36,071 bases of DNA from CAYJFK01 sp964369475. GTDB lineage: Bacteria; Bacillota; Clostridia; Oscillospirales; Feifaniaceae. A program made the position numbers and the translations under genes. Positions 32,501 through 36,071 of this stretch are shown piece after piece. The stretch is from assembly GCA_964369475.1 (NCBI GenBank), contig CAYJFK010000022.1, positions 1-36,071 on the forward strand, in the 5' to 3' direction. The notes below the pieces were generated by a model that did not search any database, was not told the DNA's origin, and saw nothing but the letters and a program-made list of their open reading frames with translations. Each line of letters starts with the position of its first letter. The stretch's first letter is position 1.

Positions 32501-35131
32501 ATGTTAAACAAATACGTATATCTGTTTTCCGAGGGCAACGGAAGTATGAAGGAATTACTTGGCGGCAAGGGAGCAAATCTTGCCGAGATGACAAATCTTG
32601 GTATGCCTGTACCACAGGGATTTACAATTACGACAGAGGCCTGTCTTAAGTATTACCAAGATGGCGGCATTGTTTCCCCTGAAGTGGAAAAGCAAATTTT
32701 CGCATCACTTGCTAAGACAGAGGAGATTACAGGTAAAAAGTTTGGCGACGATAAAGCACCACTGCTTTTATCTGTACGCTCGGGCGCAAGAGCATCAATG
32801 CCCGGCATGATGGACACCGTTTTAAACCTTGGCATGGGGGATAAAGCAGTTTGCGATATGGCAAAGCTTACAGGCAATCCCCGCTTTGCCTACGATTCTT
32901 ATCGCCGTTTTATTCAGATGTTCTCCGATGTTGTAATGGACATTCCCAAAAGAGGGTTTGAGGACATTATAGACGAGATGAAGGAAAAAAAAGGTGTTTT
33001 GCTCGACACCGACCTTACAGCCGACGACCTTAAAGAGCTTGTAGATCTATTTAAAGCGCATTACAAGGCCGCAAAGGGCGAAGATTTCCCTCAGGAGCCA
33101 AAAGCACAGCTTATGGAATCAGTCAAAGCTGTTTTCCGTTCTTGGAACACGGCAAGGGCAGTTTCCTACCGCAGACTTAACGACATTCCCTCCTCTTGGG
33201 GCACTGCCGTTAATGTTCAGGCAATGGTCTTTGGCAACATGGGGGACGACTCTGGCACAGGTGTTGCCTTTTCCAGAGATGCAGCGACAGGCGAGAATGT
33301 GCTATACGGCGAATTTCTTATGAACGCTCAGGGCGAAGATGTAGTTGCAGGCATTCGTACACCCGAGCCCATTATCGGGCTTAGGGAGATCATGCCCCAT
33401 GCATACGACGAGTTTGCCGAGATAGCAAAAAAGCTCGAACTTCACTATAAAGACATGCAGGACATGGAGTTTACCATTGAAAAGGGCAAGCTTTACATGC
33501 TCCAAACGAGAAACGGCAAGCGCACAGCGGCGGCCGCTCTAAAGATTGCCGTCGATCTTGTCGAAGAAGGCATGATAACACCACGTGAAGCACTTTTAAA
33601 GGTAAATCCAAAACAGCTCGACACGCTACTTCACCCCGGTTTTGACGGCGATGTATTAAAGGCATCAACCCCCGTTGCAAAGGGGCTTGCCGCCTCGCCC
33701 GGTGCAGGTTGCGGTAAGGTTTACTTTACAGCGGCCTCGGCGGTAGATGCGGCCGCTCGTGGCGAAGATGTTATTCTTGTCCGCCTTGAAACATCTCCCG
33801 AGGACATAGAGGGCATGTATGCCGCCAAGGGCATCCTTACGGCAAGAGGCGGCATGACCTCTCACGCCGCCGTTGTTGCAAGAGGCATGGGCACATGCTG
33901 TGTTGCAGGCTGTGGCGACCTTGTTATTAAAGAGGAAGACAGGTTTTTTGCTGTCGGCGATAAGATAGTTAAAGAGGGCGATTTTATCTCGATAGACGGC
34001 AGTACAGGCAATATATACATAGGCCTTATTCCGACCGTCGCCGCCGAGATTACAGGCGATTTCGACAGGTTTATGAAGTGGGCAGACGAGGTGCGCCATC
34101 TAAAGGTGCGTACAAATGCCGACACACCAAAGGATGCCGAGGTTGCAATTGGCTTTGGTGCAGAGGGCATAGGCCTTTGCCGTACCGAGCACATGTTCTT
34201 CGAGGCAGACCGCATAAAGGCAGTTCGTGAGATGATTGTCTCCAAAACTGCCGAGCAAAGGGCGGCGGCGCTCTCTAAACTTCTGCCCATGCAGAAAAAG
34301 GACTTTGTTGGTATTTTCAAGGCGATGAAGGGCTACCCTGTGACAATTCGCCTACTCGATCCACCTCTGCATGAGTTCTTGCCAAGGACTAAGGCAGAGA
34401 TAGAGGAGATAGCAAAGGAGATGGGCATTACGGTCTCCGAGCTTGAAGATACGATAGAGTCGCTTCACGAGTTCAACCCCATGATGGGACACAGAGGTTG
34501 CCGACTTTCGGTTACATATCCCGAGATAACAAAGATGCAGACAAGGGCAATTATCGAGGCCGCCATCGAGGTCGACAAGGAGGGATTCCCTGTAAGCCCT
34601 GAGATAATGATACCTCTTATAGGCGACGCCGTTGAAATGAAGTATGTTAAGGACATTATTACAAAGACAATAGCAGAGGTCTTTGACGAGACAGGAGCAA
34701 ATGTTGAGCATTTGATAGGCACTATGATAGAAATTCCCCGTGCCGCACTTCTTGCCGACGAGATAGCGGTAGATGCCGACTTCTTCTCCTTTGGCACAAA
34801 CGACCTTACACAGATGGGCTTTGGCTTTAGCAGAGATGATGCAGGCAAGTTTTTAGAGGCATATTATGACAAGAAGATATTCGAGACCGACCCATTTGCA
34901 AAGCTCGATCAAAAGGGTATAGGAAAGCTCGTTGAAATGTCTGTTACATTGGGCAGAAAGACAAAGCCTGACATTAAGCTTGGCATATGCGGCGAGCACG
35001 GCGGCGACCCTGCTACCGTTGAATATCTGCACGGTCTTGGGCTATCCTACGTCTCTTGTTCCCCCTTCCGTGTGCCGATCGCTCGACTTGCGGCGGCACA
35101 GGCCGTTGTTAAACAAGAGGGCGTTAAATAA
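32501..35131 (+). CDS. ppdK: Pyruvate, phosphate dikinase
   Basis: 876 residues, the usual length for bacterial PPDK (874 in Clostridium symbiosum). The N-terminal ATP-grasp domain is followed by the swivelling phosphohistidine domain with H455 in GGMTSHAAVVARGMG, the position known from the C. symbiosum enzyme. The C-terminal PEP/pyruvate TIM barrel has C830 in GICGEHGGDP. The enzyme interconverts ATP, phosphate and pyruvate with AMP, pyrophosphate and phosphoenolpyruvate; in anaerobic Clostridia it often serves glycolysis in place of, or beside, pyruvate kinase. The start follows AAGGAGGG. It lies 39 nt after the HK-like gene and 33 nt before the aminopeptidase gene, so probably one transcript. 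Confidence 0.97.
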   Translation: MLNKYVYLFSEGNGSMKELLGGKGANLAEMTNLGMPVPQGFTITTEACLKYYQDGGIVSPEVEKQIFASLAKTEEITGKKFGDDKAPLLLSVRSGARASMPGMMDTVLNLGMGDKAVCDMAKLTGNPRFAYDSYRRFIQMFSDVVMDIPKRGFEDIIDEMKEKKGVLLDTDLTADDLKELVDLFKAHYKAAKGEDFPQEPKAQLMESVKAVFRSWNTARAVSYRRLNDIPSSWGTAVNVQAMVFGNMGDDSGTGVAFSRDAATGENVLYGEFLMNAQGEDVVAGIRTPEPIIGLREIMPHAYDEFAEIAKKLELHYKDMQDMEFTIEKGKLYMLQTRNGKRTAAAALKIAVDLVEEGMITPREALLKVNPKQLDTLLHPGFDGDVLKASTPVAKGLAASPGAGCGKVYFTAASAVDAAARGEDVILVRLETSPEDIEGMYAAKGILTARGGMTSHAAVVARGMGTCCVAGCGDLVIKEEDRFFAVGDKIVKEGDFISIDGSTGNIYIGLIPTVAAEITGDFDRFMKWADEVRHLKVRTNADTPKDAEVAIGFGAEGIGLCRTEHMFFEADRIKAVREMIVSKTAEQRAAALSKLLPMQKKDFVGIFKAMKGYPVTIRLLDPPLHEFLPRTKAEIEEIAKEMGITVSELEDTIESLHEFNPMMGHRGCRLSVTYPEITKMQTRAIIEAAIEVDKEGFPVSPEIMIPLIGDAVEMKYVKDIITKTIAEVFDETGANVEHLIGTMIEIPRAALLADEIAVDADFFSFGTNDLTQMGFGFSRDDAGKFLEAYYDKKIFETDPFAKLDQKGIGKLVEMSVTLGRKTKPDIKLGICGEHGGDPATVEYLHGLGLSYVSCSPFRVPIARLAAAQAVVKQEGVK

Positions 35132-35164
35132 ATTTGGTTTAATCCGGTAAATTAAGGAGATTTT

Positions 35165-35965
35165 ATGAGAGTATTTATCAGCAGCGACATCGAGGGCACA
35201 TGCGGTATAACCTCGTGGAGCGAGACCCAGCACGGCAATCCCGACTACCCCTTATTTCAGCGTCAGATGACAAAGGAGGTCGCCGCCGCCGCACAGGGCG
35301 CTGTCGACTTTGGCGCACAGCGCATTGTTATAAGAGATGCACACGAAACGGCACGCAACCTAATCCCCGACATGCTCCCCGAGGAAGCTTTTTTGGCAAG
35401 GGGTTGGAGGGGTGACATTCACTCCATGATGAGCGGCATTCAGCTTGAAAAGTTCGATGCGGCTATATTCACAGGCTACCACTCTGCCGCCTCCTCGGCA
35501 GGTTCTCCCCTTGCCCATACGACGAGCAGAGAGATCGAGTGGATAGAGCTAAACGGCGAGCGAATGAGCGAATTTTTGCTTAATGCGCACACGGCGGCAT
35601 ATTATAAAGTGCCTGTCGTTATGATTACGGGAGACGCCGCCATTTGCAGATATGCCAAGAGCATTCTTCCCAATATCGTGACTGTCGAGGCATATGAGGG
35701 AATTGGAAACGGCACTTTATCCCCTCACCCTGCCGTTATCGAGCGTAAAATTAAAAAGGCGGCGACAGATGCACTTGCAGGCGACATTGAATCTTGCCTT
35801 TTAAAAATGCCTGCAAGCTTTGAAATAAAGGTGCGCTACTTCGAACATGCCGCCGCTAAGCGAAGTTCCTTTTATCCAGGTGTTACTCAGACCAACGACA
35901 AGACGGTAGTCTTTGAATGCACTGACTACATCGAAATCTTAAGATTCTATCAGTTTTGCATATAA
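35165..35965 (+). CDS. dppA: M55-family D-aminopeptidase (DppA-like)
   Basis: 266 residues. The zinc-site motif of the family opens the protein (S6-S-D8-I-E10-G). H60 (RDAHETARN), H106 (TGYHSA), H118 and E136 fall near the positions of the remaining metal and catalytic residues of B. subtilis DppA. There is no signal peptide, so it is cytosolic. Known members are decameric enzymes that cut D-Ala-D-Ala and D-Ala-Gly-Gly, so a role in recycling cell-wall D-amino acids is likely, with D-Ala perhaps feeding pyruvate next to PPDK. The start follows AAGGAG. It is third in the operon and followed by a hairpin at 35975. Confidence 0.92.
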   Translation: MRVFISSDIEGTCGITSWSETQHGNPDYPLFQRQMTKEVAAAAQGAVDFGAQRIVIRDAHETARNLIPDMLPEEAFLARGWRGDIHSMMSGIQLEKFDAAIFTGYHSAASSAGSPLAHTTSREIEWIELNGERMSEFLLNAHTAAYYKVPVVMITGDAAICRYAKSILPNIVTVEAYEGIGNGTLSPHPAVIERKIKKAATDALAGDIESCLLKMPASFEIKVRYFEHAAAKRSSFYPGVTQTNDKTVVFECTDYIEILRFYQFCI

Positions 35966-35974
35966 CTAAAGTAT

Positions 35975-36000
35975 GGGGGGCAAACAGATGTTTGCCCCCC
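35975..36000 (+). terminator. Terminator-like hairpin, copy next to repeat element A3
   Basis: An 11-bp stem GGGGGGCAAAC/GTTTGCCCCCC (35975-35985 with 35990-36000) with a 4-nt loop, 9 nt past the stop. It has no T tract because repeat element A begins at its last base. Confidence 0.8.
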
Positions 36001-36071
36001 AGCTTGGAGAAAAAGTGTTTTCTCCAAGCTGAAAAATCAGCTAAAGCTGATTTTAACGCCCTCGGGGCGGG
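36000..36071 (-). repeat. Dispersed element A, copy 3 (inverted, cut by window end)
   Basis: It starts CAGCTTGGAGAAAAA and continues with TTTTCTCCAAGCTG, AAATCAGC/GCTGATTT and ACGCCCTCGGGGCGGG. This is the exact reverse-complement order of the right half of the copy at 21617-21778. The remainder lies beyond the window. Confidence 0.85.

Overview
The window reads as chromosomal DNA of a low-to-moderate GC, Gram-positive-type anaerobe, most likely a Clostridia-class Firmicute. The signs are strong AGGAGG-type ribosome sites, textbook sigma-A promoters (TTGACA-17-TATAAT), a giant Cna-B surface protein with an LPxTG-like anchor, pyruvate phosphate dikinase, a fumarate/urocanate-reductase-type flavoprotein, an S11 carboxypeptidase and frequent GTG/TTG starts. 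I see no tRNA, rRNA, CRISPR array, phage module or complete insertion sequence.

Layout. 1-2500: a two-gene minus-strand operon pairs a 533-residue protein that looks like three tandem YbjN-type domains with an orphan OmpR-type response regulator. 2636-9310: a four-gene minus-strand operon (SPFH/zinc-ribbon, zinc-ribbon membrane protein, TPM-domain membrane protein, DUF4428 repeat protein) resembles B. subtilis ydjGHI but has no pspA. Next to it are an orphan NarL/LuxR-type regulator and a DUF6935-like gene. The first operon and the DUF6935-like gene share one promoter plan: an inverted repeat ATGTGCC-N4-GGCACAT exactly 21 nt upstream of TATAAT. 9331-16033: a TfoX-N protein and a 2032-residue vWA/Cna-B surface protein. 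16034-17269: a 1.2-kb gene-free gap with a duplicated ~200-bp block that looks like tandem minus-strand small RNA units. 17270-21549: an iron-sulfur-flavoprotein-like reductase, a head-to-head junction of two 5'-truncated genes (flavoprotein reductase and AraC regulator), a D,D-carboxypeptidase and a small membrane protein. 21808-27366: a divergent c-di-GMP pair, an EAL phosphodiesterase with two degenerate GGDEF domains against a cyclase with intact GGDEF and I-site. 27595-29625: an HPr-like protein without the catalytic histidine, 3 nt upstream of a Na/Pi cotransporter. 29834-35965: mtaB, then a probable operon of a degenerate histidine-kinase-like protein, ppdK and a DppA-type D-aminopeptidase.

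The least explained structure is a dispersed, hairpin-rich intergenic element with CAG...CTG ends, at 9797-9892, 21617-21778 and 36000 to the window end. Each complete copy lies exactly between two copies of that locus's own intrinsic-terminator hairpin, as if it inserts into terminators and duplicates them. Its internal stems show compensatory changes between copies. The other main candidates for new biology are the duplicated RNA-like block, the shared activator-type promoter and the YdjGHI-like operon with its DUF4428 partner.
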